64,000 bases of DNA from Bugula neritina (Eukaryota; Bryozoa; Gymnolaemata; Cheilostomatida; Bugulidae). Shown here one piece after another: positions 25,101 through 36,436 of the stretch (within the stretch, counting starts at the first letter, position 1; each line of letters begins with the position of its first letter). The notes below the pieces were generated by a model that made no database searches, was not told the DNA's origin, and saw only the letters and a list, made by a program, of their open reading frames with translations. The position numbers and the translations under genes are program-made. Location: NCBI GenBank assembly GCA_964035545.1, contig OZ037765.1, positions 11,402,698 through 11,466,697 on the forward strand, written 5' to 3'.

Positions 25101-26299
25101 TTTTCTGTGTATAGCTGAAATGGACAGCTATGGCCTTGCATGCATAAGGACACTTGCTTAGCTCACAATGCACTAGGCATGTAGTTTAGATCATATAAAT
25201 GATGATGTCTATAAAGCTCTTTAGTTACAAGTGTTGGGAACTCCTAAAGCCTTGTTTTCAGCATGGTTTAAGGCAAACAACCCTGGCATGGCAATTTAAT
25301 TTCAATGTAATCCAAACATGTGCATCAACTAGCGTAGCTATTTTTTTATCTAAAATTGTTTATAATTAACTCTATTATTGCTATATAATATATTATATCT
25401 ATGTTTAGTTGTCAACAGTTATAATGAACTTATATCTGTTATGAATATATTACATTATTTCACATCCATATTCATATATATGAATGGTATATGTAATGTA
25501 TTTTAGATGCTATAATGTTGTGCTTTGCGTACAATATTATTTTGAATTACACCTGATAAGTGCAAATGAGTGAAACCTGAAGTAGTGTTAGAACAAAAGT
25601 TTTATATTTAAAAGAATATATCATTCTTTATAAATTCTCTAGTTGAATTATTTAGCTATGTAGTAAATTTAGCTTTACAAACTCTAGTTTGTTTCACAAT
25701 ACAAGCACTAATTAAATTGAAATATAATTTATGAATTTAAATTTATTTTGTAGGAGATGGTTATATGGAGACAAGATTTTATCACAGTCTAAAAGAGGTA
25801 AATTACATTATAAATTTAAATAGTTGTAAGTCACAGTTGAAGTTCAACAGTGTTAGTTGAATAGTCACAATGCTTGTCTATAGTAAATTCAGCTTGGCTA
25901 AACCATGCTAATGTGTAATTAATTACATTTTGAAGTTGTACTCTCATTTTCTAGCAACAATGCAAATGGAATTGTTTTTTATTCTATTTATGGAAAAAGC
26001 GTTAACCTTTCTTTTTATTTATAGACTTGTTAATAAAAGCTATGCTTTATGTCATGCAGGAAAGTAAGACCATAGAAGTAATATTTAGTTTAAATTTATT
26101 ATTGACTATTGAGGCAATAGGCAAAGCTATAAAAAAAGCCCTTCAAGAAATTATTGGCTTGTAGTTCTAAGTTTCTTATGAATGTGTTTTAGGAGATAAC
26201 TCAGTGCCAAGGGAAAGAGGATGGTTCCCAAAGCATTGTGTTGCTAGTGTAGCTGAAAATAACGGCAGTGGTGATGGGAAATTTAAGAAAAATGAATGA
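22104..26299 (+). CDS. ZDHHC6: ZDHHC6 palmitoyltransferase (DHHC family), complete
   Basis: Membrane protein S-acyltransferase that attaches palmitate to cysteines of client proteins, in mammals at the ER. Coding exons: 22104-22307, 22616-22782, 23102-23258, 23678-23866, 24284-24439, 24806-24993, 25754-25797, 26193-26299. All phases agree and give 403 aa, close to the roughly 413 aa of human ZDHHC6. Visible features are two N-terminal membrane segments after LLHWGP, GPGFVPLKWKP, a Cys-rich domain with YKAPRSHHCRKCNRCVMKMD, the catalytic DHHC at residues 130-133 followed by PWIN.CCG, two further membrane segments, and a C-terminal region ending in a YSG..FPI..RWLYGD stretch like the SH3 fold of ZDHHC6. 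The protein ends KKNE, a KKxx ER-retrieval signal. The ATG directly follows a strong acceptor (TTCTTTGTAG), so at least one non-coding 5' exon lies upstream. The donor of the fourth exon (GTTGGC) is weak. The Cys-rich domain alone would fit any DHHC enzyme, but the flanking sequence and C-terminus make ZDHHC6 specific. Confidence 0.95.
22774..22930 (+). repeat. 42-bp minisatellite duplicating a ZDHHC6 splice donor
   Basis: About 3.6 copies of a 42-bp unit containing TATTTATTGTGTCTT and ATATGTGTAAT. The array begins within the last bases of the second ZDHHC6 coding exon, so the first unit carries the real donor AATAG/GTAATA. The next two units carry AATAGGCGATA and AATAGGTTATA at the same position. 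Confidence 0.85.
23397..23449. repeat. Near-perfect 24-bp inverted repeat (hairpin) in a ZDHHC6 intron
   Basis: Left arm 23397-23420 and right arm 23426-23449 are reverse complements with one mismatch, around a 5-base loop (ATAGA). The arms are AT-rich and centred on GCAATTAAT. It lies between the third and fourth coding exons. Confidence 0.85.
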
Positions 26300-27438
26300 A
26301 TACATTTTACAGTAAAAATATAGTTAATGAAAACTTAAAATAGCCATTATTTTGTTTTTACTTCTATCATCTCTATAATATATTAGGCATACTTAAGTTT
26401 TATCTGACTTATTCCTTATTTTCAATTCTATATCATTACCTCAGTTTTTTTAGCAAATTAATTCTCTTCTCTTCCACTATGCAAATTATATTGTAACTTT
26501 TAATTGAAATGTTCTATTTAACTAAAATGAATAGTAACACTCATAACGATTATGTAGTGTTTTTATTGTAGATATATTATTTTGACATGTTGAAAGTTAT
26601 CTGCTCCTGCAGTTTTTCATTTAGTTTATGATTAATAAATTCTCAAAGTTTTGACAATCAGGATTCATATCTCAAAGCTTTGCTCAAGGGGTGAATAACA
26701 ACCCTTGTGTGCTATAAATTGATAGGGTTGATACATATATTCTATTTATTGTTATGCATGCAGTCAGTCACCATTTTTCAAACTACTCTAGACACTTTGT
26801 GCCCTGCATGGCTATAAATAGTTCCTAGTGCATGTAATTTAATTCTCAAATAAATCTCTGGTTTCTTAGAATTATTTAAAACTGAAATTTTTACTTACTA
26901 CCATCTCTCTTTGGAAATTAACTTAATATAAAATATAAAAACTGACATATTTTTTACTCCTCCGTGTAAGCTAGCAGCCCTTAAACAAATCTCAATAAAA
27001 AATGTTGCTCATCACAGATGCAGAATAGAAATGGTGAGATTCGTGCTGAAAAGAGTCCAGCCTTCCTGTTTTCTCAGTAAAAGAGCATTGAGCTAGAGCC
27101 TGCAGTGTTGTTTTAGAAGACAATAGAACAAAAAGTTATTTTAAGTGCATTGGCTAGAAACAACTTTCATAACAATATAATTAGGAGCCTGCACTAATTA
27201 GCAAAACCTGAGAATTTTGATTGAGCCCATCCTAGCCTTAGCACATGTTGTATTACTCAGCCTTGCTGTACTTACTAATGGAGTTAACATCATCTAGCCT
27301 AAATAATTTCTTAGATTCCAAGCAGTAGAATCATTGCAGTAATGAGATATACAGAAAGCTTTATTTATGTAGAGTATTGCAGTAGTACAGCAGCTGTTGG
27401 CTATATACTAATCACTCGGTTACTGCTGCTGCGCCAAC

Positions 27439-30400
27439 ATGGTAAGTGATAATTTATGTTAATATACTAGTTACCTTGCAGTAAGCACACCCTAAACAAG
27501 AACTACATAGGTTGGTTGTGGGCTACAGAACATAATGCTTTGTGAGCAATATTTTAGAAGAAAATATATAATTGTAAAATTGATTGTTAATTAGAAATTT
27601 TTTGTATTAAATTTCTTTATAATTCGAAGGCAAATAGTTTATATTGCACAAGTTTTAAATTGACGGTCAACATTTTAATTTATAGGTTTTGGGTATACAC
27701 ACTACAGCTATAATTTATAGAAATACTTGGACCTGTAATGCTGCATTTTATATATTACACTTTTAGTAACATATTATATTATTGTTGAGCTTTTTCTACT
27801 CTTGACTTAAAGTTTATCTCTCTTACTACAATAAAAGCATCAGTACTGCTAAAGTAATTCAGTGGTTATTAATACAGTCCAAAACTAGCTAGCAAGCACA
27901 TGTATACCATATCATGCAGGAAGAGAAATTGGTCTTTATTGTTCTTGCACTTTACTTTACTCAATGCAACTATTACATGAACCTTTTTAACTCAAAATAA
28001 AATGATCGAAATTTTACATTATATATATAATCAAATATTATAAATGTGTTTTATATATGTATTTTAAAAAGCTACATGCATAGCTTGAGCTCCAAAATTT
28101 GATATTTGTGAAGAAGGGTATTTACTAATGTGATGATGGTTATCCATACATATGTCATACATGATGAATTATCTAAGATTCAATACTGATTGTAGGGTGA
28201 AGATGAGCAGCCCAAGTTAACCAAGCAACAGGAGGATGGTTAGTTGATATATAACAGTTGCGTTAGAGCTAGTAAGACCTGTGAAATGGCAATAGTGGTA
28301 ACGATTACACAGGATAATTATTTTCTAGTATAACTTCTTAGTTAATATATCTCTTAATCTTACATATTTTTAGATCTAGCTATAATGATGCCTATAAGCA
28401 ATGTAAAATGATTGCCAAAATAAAATTTGGTCTTTTAAATATCTACTAACTGCCTGACAGCAGTTAGTCTTTTGGACAACAAAAGTTCATGTAGTTGAGA
28501 TTGTTAATTATGTAGTTGTGTTAATTAAGGAGTGGGTTATTGAATGTCCCAACTCTTAGGTTGTTTATCTGCCACAAGATGCATATTGCAATTAATAAAC
28601 TCTCATAGGTGAGTGAGCTCTCTACTTGATGTTAATATAACTGCTAAGGCAGTGCAGTCACTCTAATGTATTAATGTGTTGCAGAATTTTATACACGCAG
28701 ATTAGCAGTGCATCCCTTCAGTCTAGTTAACCCATATAAGGAATATCAGTTCATTAGCAATATTAATTGGTTAGTATAGTTCAGCCATATGCATAGATCT
28801 GATGCCACAGAATTAAATTTTTTGCTGAAATTTGGTATCTACCTATACTCTACCTTTCATTTTTGTATTAGTAACTATTTTTTATTATTTAACTCAACTA
28901 CAATGATTTAGAGTTGTCTTTCTTTTGAGAACACTGATGAGGGGAGAGAGTTTTTTTTAGAGGGCTAAGGACTTAATTTCTATTGTGACAAAAGAGCAAT
29001 TATGGCTGAATGTCCTTCCTAACATCATCAATAGCCTATGCTGGGATTTGAGCCACTGACCTGCTATCTTATTTAACTATTCCTATATAATATGTATAAT
29101 AAACTTCCCAAGTCTACATAAAAATACGGTTAGAAGTTACAAATGTTTTAAGGACAGTATTGTGTTATTAGTGAGTGTATTCTTTAACAAAGTACATGTT
29201 CTCTGATTTTCATACAAATGCAATTCAATGCTGAGGCTTTGTGGGTAGAAATGCCCATATTGCCTGCACACCTGGTGAACTTAGTCTGGTGAACCCTCAA
29301 GATTATTGGTGATGTAAGCAGTGGCATTTAGTTAACATAGAAACATTAGGAAGTCATATTACCAGCGTTGTGTGAGGTGAACAGTTTATAGCCTACTAAA
29401 AAAACTCTTGCTACAGGAATCCTCAGTATCTGGCTACACAATACAAATAAAAATACCCATAAAATAACATGTCGAGGTTACATGCACAGTCTATTAGTTT
29501 ATTATTAATACTGCAATAAAAACAGTTATTTGCAATTATTATTAGTGAAATGTATATTGATGTATATGTAGTATTTTACGTTAGTCTATATAAGTATAAA
29601 TATTTACTATGCTGGATATACTCCCTGCATATATACACTGTACAAGTATAAAATACATATTTACCATACTTAATATTGCAAAAACTATAGATGCTCGTGG
29701 AGCCTTTTCTCTCTTTGACAAGAAAGATGCTGGATACCTTCCCATTAAAGACCTAGGTCAAGTGTTTCGTAGCTGTGCCATGACAGTAGACTCCGAACAG
29801 CTGAGTGACTGGCTTGGTGAGATGGGAGTAGAAGGTGAGCTTTTATATGGAAGATCCTAGTTGATTAACTCATTTGGAAATAAGAAAAGTGAAATTAAAT
29901 ATTTGAAAAAGGATGTCTAAAGCTAATAAAAGTAGTAATAATTGACAACTAGCAATTTGGCTTCATTCATTTAGGGGACTTAGATTAAAGTTTAATTTTC
30001 TACAACAGGACTTCTAATTAGTGAGTAGACAACTTCTTATGATGCAATTGAAGATAGGCTCAGCTTGTTTTATAACAACTTTTTAATAAATTATATCTAC
30101 TGGGAAAGTAGTAAAGAAAATTTTTGGATTTCTTAAGCAAAACTCAGCTGCGAGGAGGGGGGTTTGAGATTTCAAACCCTTAATTTGCTTTATAGAATAC
30201 TAAATGCTGATTTGCTTCTGTGTAACAAAGCAGAAAATGAACTATAGTGTTCTGACATTATTTTCTTTAGTTACATCTATATATTCTATAGTAACTATAT
30301 ACTAGAGTTATACATTATGTGTATAAAATATTATACATTATGATTGAATTAGAAATACTATATGCCACAGTTTCTATCTGTTTTGTTACAGTAAACACAT

Positions 30401-33400
30401 TGTTGGCTAGTACTTTATAAGGGTTAAGTCATACTATATGCTACCAACTTACATTGATTCTATTGTCTAATACTAACAAATAGGAAACTATAGGAGCATT
30501 CAGCATTTCTTTGATTAATTAAACTTGTTTTTGACAATATCAAAAATATTGTGTAACTGTGGTTTGGTGTGAAAAAGAACTTGTAAATTTCATAATATTG
30601 ATTATAGTATTATAATGATTAAGATAGCATTTTAATCCTATATTGCTATTTTATGAACAACTTACAGGATTTATTTGTTACATAAATACAAAATCTACAA
30701 CTGCAATATAGTAAATTTCATGTTTTATCGCCTACATGTTTTTAAGAGCAGTTTATTTTTTATGTAACTTGATAAATGTAACTGCTTGTACATGATTACA
30801 ATATGTTGCTTATGGTAGATCAGTGTGACAAGAACACGTTTGTCAAGCTTTATGCTCTTCAAAAGAAGAAAGATGAGGATGAAAAGGAAATAAAAGAAGC
30901 CTTCAGAGTTTTAGATAAAGAAAAAACTGGTGAAATACCTGTAGCAGAGTTGAAGTGAGTTCATAAACTGCTTTTTACTGAAAGATATTATATCACATAT
31001 ATACTAAGCAACTTAATGATAACTATGTCAAGTATATATGTTACGCAACTCACTTTTTTAATGTTTTTTCTACAAACACGATTCCTGTACTCTAACAATA
31101 ACTTGGATTAATAAGAAATTGTTTGTTTACTTACTTCAACAAATTGTCCATTTACACAACTAGTAACTTTATATATAGTGTGTTGCAGTGTAGTCTGACT
31201 TATAACATTAGGGGCATGCAGTACTAAATATAGCTCAGGTAAGCAGGTACCTGGCTGCTCACTCTAGTTCTCTAGTAAGGAGGCTAATTAGCTAGGTGTA
31301 TAATACAACATATGGCTTATATGGCTACTGCATACCAGATGCTGACTCTGCAAAATATATACGACTTTCTATAGTAAATTATTATCCACTTTATCACTTT
31401 GGCTTAACTCTTTATTAATCTAAAATGAGACATTTTTACAACTAAGCAAAATATAGTTTAATTTAATAATAATAGACCCTTTTCAAATGTCCCTCTAGGG
31501 GCTTTTATAATTTGAAGTTGTCTCCTCCCACCCGGTATATGGGGGAGTCTATATGATATATAGAAAGTCATAAAATCAGGAGAAATTTAAGGTTTGTGTG
31601 AGGACTATTGCTAGCATGAGTTTTTTCTTTTCTGAGATAAATATTTTGGCCTAAGCATACATAATAGCAGTTCCAGAAAATTTTTAAAAATTTTCTTTCT
31701 TGACAAATCTTGAGAAAAATAAACTTCAAAGCATGTTTGTGGTTTTGGTTACTGAGCAAGTTGAAGTGGTAACTATGATACAAGTCTCATTAATTATTTG
31801 TTATACTGGCTGTCATGTTCAATTCATAGCTGTTGACCTTTCAACTTTTTGGTCAGAATCTGCTGTTAGCACAGTCTTAGAGCTCTGCTAGTGAATGAGA
31901 CAGCAGATTAGCTGTGAGCATTTTCAATTAATTATATACTTATGCACTTATGTTATGAGAATAGCTAAACTACCTACCTCAATACCCATCATTTTCAAGA
32001 AGCATTCTCACAAAACTATAGATAAACGATATATTATTAAATAGACTGGTTAAATTTGTATCATCAAACGAATATGAAATGTGGATTAATACATGTCGTT
32101 TAATTTTCTAGCAGGTTAAATGCATCTATTGCACTTGCAACAATTGTGCTCAAATAAATATATCTAGATAAACCCCGATAGCCTTTTAGCTGTTGGCATT
32201 CAGGTTTTTGTGTTACAGTTTTGTTATTTCTTAATATTATGCCTGTGGCTTGTAGTATAGGAACAGTAGTGAAGAAATTGAGATAGCCTAAGTTTTTTGA
32301 ATTTCTTTATAAATTTTGGTGTTGCACATAATATAACTTCTTTTGCTACATTTCTAATCTAGAACAAAGGCTTTTCTCAATTTCTCCATTACTGCACCTA
32401 CCCGTGTGTAGTAGTCATCTCTGTCAGCTGCAGTAGACTCAAGGTCCTAGTTAATGTAGGTGGTAGGTTAAAACATAGTTATATAATGAAATAGGTAAAA
32501 GGCCAACCTAAGCCAGCCATTACTGAACCTGAAAACCCAAGTTTCTCAACTCATCAAATTGCAACATAGGTAAACTGAATTATCTGAAAACCGCTTCTGA
32601 AAGAATTTCTGGTTGAAAAGTATGAAGCAAATTCTGATAAAGGAAGCAGTGAAAGTATGTTGAAAATATTGAGTTATTAACTTTTTGCTTGGGTTTTCAG
32701 TGAAACCATTTAATGTTATAGCTTCTCAACTTCTCATGCTCTAAATATCTACATCAGCTAGTCTTATTGAAACTTAGCTGTAGTTTTACAGCTGGCTTGG
32801 CTGATCCTGGGTCACAAAATGTTATGCATAATCGAGGATAAGTTCACCCCAAGTATAACATATCGATCAATTAGAACTTTCAAATAAAACTATTAGACCT
32901 GTTGTAAAACATGCAATAAAGATATAGGGCAGACAAAATATTTCAAGATGATATTGAATTAAAAGATGTCTGCCTCTTGTAAATACTTTAAATGAGCTTC
33001 TATTTTAAATATTCCTACAGAGTTTTGACTTTTTTTTCATTCATTTTTGTTCATGCCTACTTATATTATAGCCAGTATTTACACTGAATTTCGCAACATG
33101 TTGTCATGTCTGTGATATGCAATAAATCAATCAACTATATAAAATATGTTAAATAAATTTTTGCCTAAACTGAGCTTTGCTTCTCTTAGTAATATTTTTC
33201 TTTTAAAAAAGTTTTGGCTATAACATGAAACTATGTAAAGCATTGACGGTCCTTTGAACATAATGTAGTACAAACTCTTCAAAGTATAATTATGTGTACA
33301 TGCTATAACACAGCTAAGCAGGCATGTGAGTAATTACATGTAACTAGCAGTGAAACTGGACCACTGCAGAGTTGAAAGGTCAATTCAGCTATAAATTGCA

Positions 33401-35242
33401 TGGCCATAACAGACAGGACAACAAATGATAATTGAGACTTAATCATAGTTGCTATTTCTGCATTGCCCAGCAACGGAAACCACAAAAATGCGTTCAAGCA
33501 TATTTTAGGCAACATTTTTGCATGTTGGGAGGACACAACTCTTAATTTTAGCGGGACATTGGAGACCACTGAAAAGGGTCAAAATAGACCATTCTTACTT
33601 ACAATTATTGTCAATCCACTGCAATTTTATGGTTTGAATAAGTTTACAAAAATATTTATAACATTGTTAAAATGTAATGTTTATAGTGATCAAAAACGAT
33701 AAAAAAGTTAAGGCTGTATTTAAAAGCTGGCAACATCATTTTTTCTTCATGTTTCAAGCTCTTCATAATATTAGTTTGAAATTAATGTTTATATAGTACT
33801 TTGTAGAATTAACAAATATCTGTACGCTGTGTGAATACTTATTGTATGTATAGTGAAGGCGATTAGTATGTACACTGTCGGTATATGTCTATAGATGGAT
33901 TCTAAGAGCTCTTGGAGATGACACAACTGATGAGGAAATTGATGATATCATCACTGCCATTGACACAGATGGTAGCGGCACTGTTGACTATAATGGTTAG
34001 TTGGTATATTTTTCTACAAGTTACTCTCAACTGATAAACTTTATATCTTAATAAAGAAGTTGGGATGTTGGTGCCAACAACTGTTCTAGTCAACCGTAAA
34101 TGTTGAGAGTAAAGTCTTGCCAATAAACTGCTTTCTAATCATTTTGGATGTCTTTTGTTTAAAAACGCACTAGAAAAGGATGCTTGCCTAGTCAAGTGCT
34201 CATGATAGGCTGGAACTGTATTTTGAGTACATTATTGCTGTTTTACAACATGAGTTGTTTTTGTGAGCTTAAATGAATTATTCACTAAGGTACTTAATAT
34301 TTGTGGCGACTAGTCTGTCAAATTTATCAGCTTTGAAACAATATTCTGCCAAAATTATTATGTTATGTATAAGTGCTACATTTTAATATTCATAAATATG
34401 AACCATCTAGTTTTATATAACCCTTGAGATTTAAAAATTAGTATAAATTCTTTCAAGTGTTGCAATGTTAATTATAACCATAAAAACAAGCACTGCTAAT
34501 TTTTACACACCTACTTGCCTTACTTAGTAATTACCTCAAATATTATACTGTAGCTTTAGAGCAGCCATGTGGCCCAGGGGTTAAAGCGCTTGCTTAGTAA
34601 GCACAAGATTTTAGCTGTTAAATCCCCAACATAAAGTCATTGGTGATGTTAGGAAGGGCATTCAGTTATAATTGCTCCTTTGCTACAACCGTGAAAAAGT
34701 TCTTAGCCCCTCTTTAAAACAACCCTTTCCATCAAGAATTTTCACAAGAGTGGCGACTATAAACCCAGATGAGTGAGTGAGTGAGTGATTGATTGATTGA
34801 TTGATTGATTGATTATACTGTAGTTTTGAGGTCTGAATACCCTGCCACCTCAAAATTTAATAAGACTCATCTTGTAAAGTTTAATGCAACTAAAACAGTG
34901 ATTTTTTTAATGCCTAATTGCAAACTCCATGAGTTCAGTTCAAAATCTATTTTCATTAAGCAAATTGTAATTATGAGTTTTAAAAAAGTTGAACACGTTA
35001 AATTTGCTTTCTTCAGGCATTATACAGAAATACAATAACAAGTTGTTCTCCTTTTATTGTGCAGTCAAACAAAAATTCTCTTTTGCAGTAATTATAGCAT
35101 ACATCATTTTCCCCAATGCTAGCTAGTGTAGGTTTAGCTAAGCTAATCATTAGAAAATAATTTTTTAGCTCTTATAGTATATTGCCAGTCTTTGTAATGC
35201 TTTGCTTCTGTTTTAGAGTTTGCCAAAGTCATGAATGGATAG
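27439..35242 (+). CDS. Calmodulin/troponin C-like EF-hand protein, complete, one canonical loop
   Basis: Six coding exons: 27439-27441 (the ATG alone), 28196-28238, 29691-29834, 30819-30954, 33895-33995, 35217-35242, giving 150 aa with consistent phases. The layout is four EF-hands as in calmodulin. Loop IV (residues 132-143, DTDGSGTVDYNE) has all the expected calcium ligands. Loop I (DKKDAGYLPIKD) lacks the Glu at position 12, loop II is unrecognisable, and loop III (DKEKTGEIPVAE) is partly degenerate. The protein is therefore likely to bind one calcium ion. Molluscan troponin C is known to bind calcium mainly through site IV, so a muscle troponin C or a light-chain-like regulator is possible; calmodulin itself is excluded. 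An intron straight after the start codon and a phase-1 intron just before the last Glu-Phe are typical of calmodulin-family genes. A polyadenylation signal follows at 35437. The ATG-only first exon is supported by ATG/GTAAGT and by joining in frame to Gly-Glu-Asp-Glu. Confidence 0.87.
28925..29078 (-). mobile_element. Degraded SINE copy
   Basis: Contains GGGCTAAGGACTTAATTT, AGCAATTATGGCTGAATGTC and CCTTCCTAACATCATCAATA, matching the SINE core in reverse. The tRNA-like 5' end is eroded. It sits in an intron of the first EF-hand gene. Confidence 0.75.
31715..31860 (+). repeat. Dispersed repeat, copy A
   Basis: Contains TTTGTGGTTTTGGTTACTGA, AACTATGAT and GACCTTTCAAC. It aligns along about 130 bases, by eye near 75 percent, with the reverse strand of 33340-33500. 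No recognisable protein. Confidence 0.55.
32259..32402. mobile_element. Small inverted-repeat element, copy 1
   Basis: Ends are AGGAACAGTAGTGAAGAAAT and, in reverse, AGGTGCAGTAATGGAGAAAT. The middle includes CCTAAGTTTTTT and AATATAACTTCTTTT. The same element occurs in opposite orientation at 36088-36250. It lies in an intron of the first EF-hand gene. Confidence 0.65.
33340..33510 (-). repeat. Dispersed repeat, copy B
   Basis: The reverse strand reads TTTTTGTGGTTTCCGTTGCT, then AACTATGATTAAGTCTCAA and TTGACCTTTCAACTC. It is related to copy A in inverted orientation. An 88-codon minus frame crosses it, with no known domain. Confidence 0.55.
34559..34814 (+). mobile_element. Near full-length SINE with tetranucleotide tail
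   Basis: 5' tRNA-like part (GAGCAGCCATGTGGCCCAGG, GCTTGCTTAGTAAGCACAAG), core (GGTGATGTTAGGAAGGGCAT), then TTAGCCCCTCTTTAAAA, GGCGACTATAAACCCAGA and a tail of (GTGA)n followed by (TTGA)n. It gives the best view of the complete element, about 255 bases including the tail. It lies in the last intron of the first EF-hand gene. Confidence 0.88.
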
Positions 35243-35436
35243 ACTATTTGGTCCACGTCTAATTCTGTGAAGAAATTTGACGATAAAAATACAAATCGAA
35301 CAGATGGTTTAAAATTATGTTATATCAATTTAAAAAAATGATAAATTAGCTGTCAACGTATCATTTTAAATATGCATTTTGTGATACCCACTATTTTCTT
35401 ACCCCAAGTTTGTATTTTTCATTATGTTGTACCTCA

Positions 35437-35442
35437 AATAAA
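35437..35442 (+). promoter_or_regulatory. Polyadenylation signal of the first EF-hand gene
   Basis: AATAAA about 195 bases after the TAG stop, in an AT-rich 3' UTR and followed by a T/G-rich stretch. Confidence 0.6.
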
Positions 35443-35742
35443 TGCGTCTGCTTATTCGCTAGAAGCTCATTTTTATTTGATATCTCATGCATCTCAAAAT
35501 TGACTACTGAAGACAATGATGTTCCTAAGCTCCTATAAACTATGGAATAATCTACAAAAACAGCACAACATTTGTATGAACATGCGATTCTGGTATAATA
35601 CTTTTCCTGAAAATTTTATACCAATGAAAATAAAAGAAATTATCTCATCCAATCATAACATCTCCTGCGTTACATAAAAAGTCCCTCTAGCTGTGTTGCC
35701 AGCATATCTTGGGGTAAACAGTCTATAGCTCACTCAAAAGCC

Positions 35743-35800
35743 CTTACCAGGGCCAATCTATAGAATTGTGACTATAAATAGATGTGAGTTTCATTATTAC
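35743..35800 (+). mobile_element. 3' fragment of the same SINE
   Basis: CCCTTACCAGGGCC, then ATTGTGACTATAAATAGATG and TGAGTTT, corresponds to the last 50-60 bases of the element. It lies 3' of the first EF-hand gene. Confidence 0.5.
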
Positions 35801-36087
35801 CATTGTTCGTTATTGTTGAGTGCTACCTACACAAAATTTGACAAACATGTTTATGACAATTTTAGATTTATGTTAAACTTATACTGCATTATGAAATAAA
35901 AAAGTGTTTCATAATTTAAAACAATAGATTATACATTCCTGTTTTTTGCATCACACATTCATGCATAATTATAATGTATGCTTTAGCCATGTTTCTATCC
36001 ACACACTCACTCTTCCATATAGTCATGTCTAGATTGCTAATGTAAGAAAATACATCTGATTTTTAAATGATAAATGAAGAACTTTAA

Positions 36088-36250
36088 GGCGGGTGCAGTA
36101 ATGGAGAAATTGAGAAAAACCTGTGTTTTAGACAAGGAAAGTAGTAATAGAAGTTATATTCTTACAACAATTTCAATCCGTGCCCCAAACCAAAATTTAT
36201 TAAGAACATTAAAAACTTAGGCTATTGAAGTTTCTCCACTACTGCACCTG
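36088..36250. mobile_element. Small inverted-repeat element, copy 2
   Basis: Left end GGGTGCAGTAATGGAGAAAT; right end, in reverse, CAGGTGCAGTAGTGGAGAAA. The interior (GAAGTTATATTC, AAAATTTATTAAGAA, AAAACTTAGGCTAT) matches the copy at 32.3 kb in reverse. Confidence 0.7.
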
Positions 36251-36366
36251 AACGAAAAATTTAGCAAGTACTTGATCAAGCAGCTGGTGCATAGATTGCT
36301 TCTCTCCTTTGCATACCGCTGCTGCATGCATAAGCAGTTATAATTGAACATACAGAATTGTCACCA

Positions 36367-36436
36367 GGGAGCAGCTATGGTCTAGACTCTGTAGGGGTTT
36401 CTCACAGGGACGGCTGAGTTTGTATAGAATTGTCAC
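36367..36436 (+). mobile_element. Internally deleted SINE fragment
   Basis: The 5' end GGGAGCAGCTATGGTCTAGA with CTCTGTAGGGG is fused directly to the 3' part (TTCTCACAGGGACGGCTGAG). The core is absent. The TAGACTCTGTAGGGG variant is shared with the copy at the left window edge. Confidence 0.65.

Noticed and set aside
33303-33569. Minus-strand frame of 88 codons
   Set aside because: It overlaps a dispersed repeat related to 31.7 kb, has no recognisable domain, and the other copy does not keep the frame.
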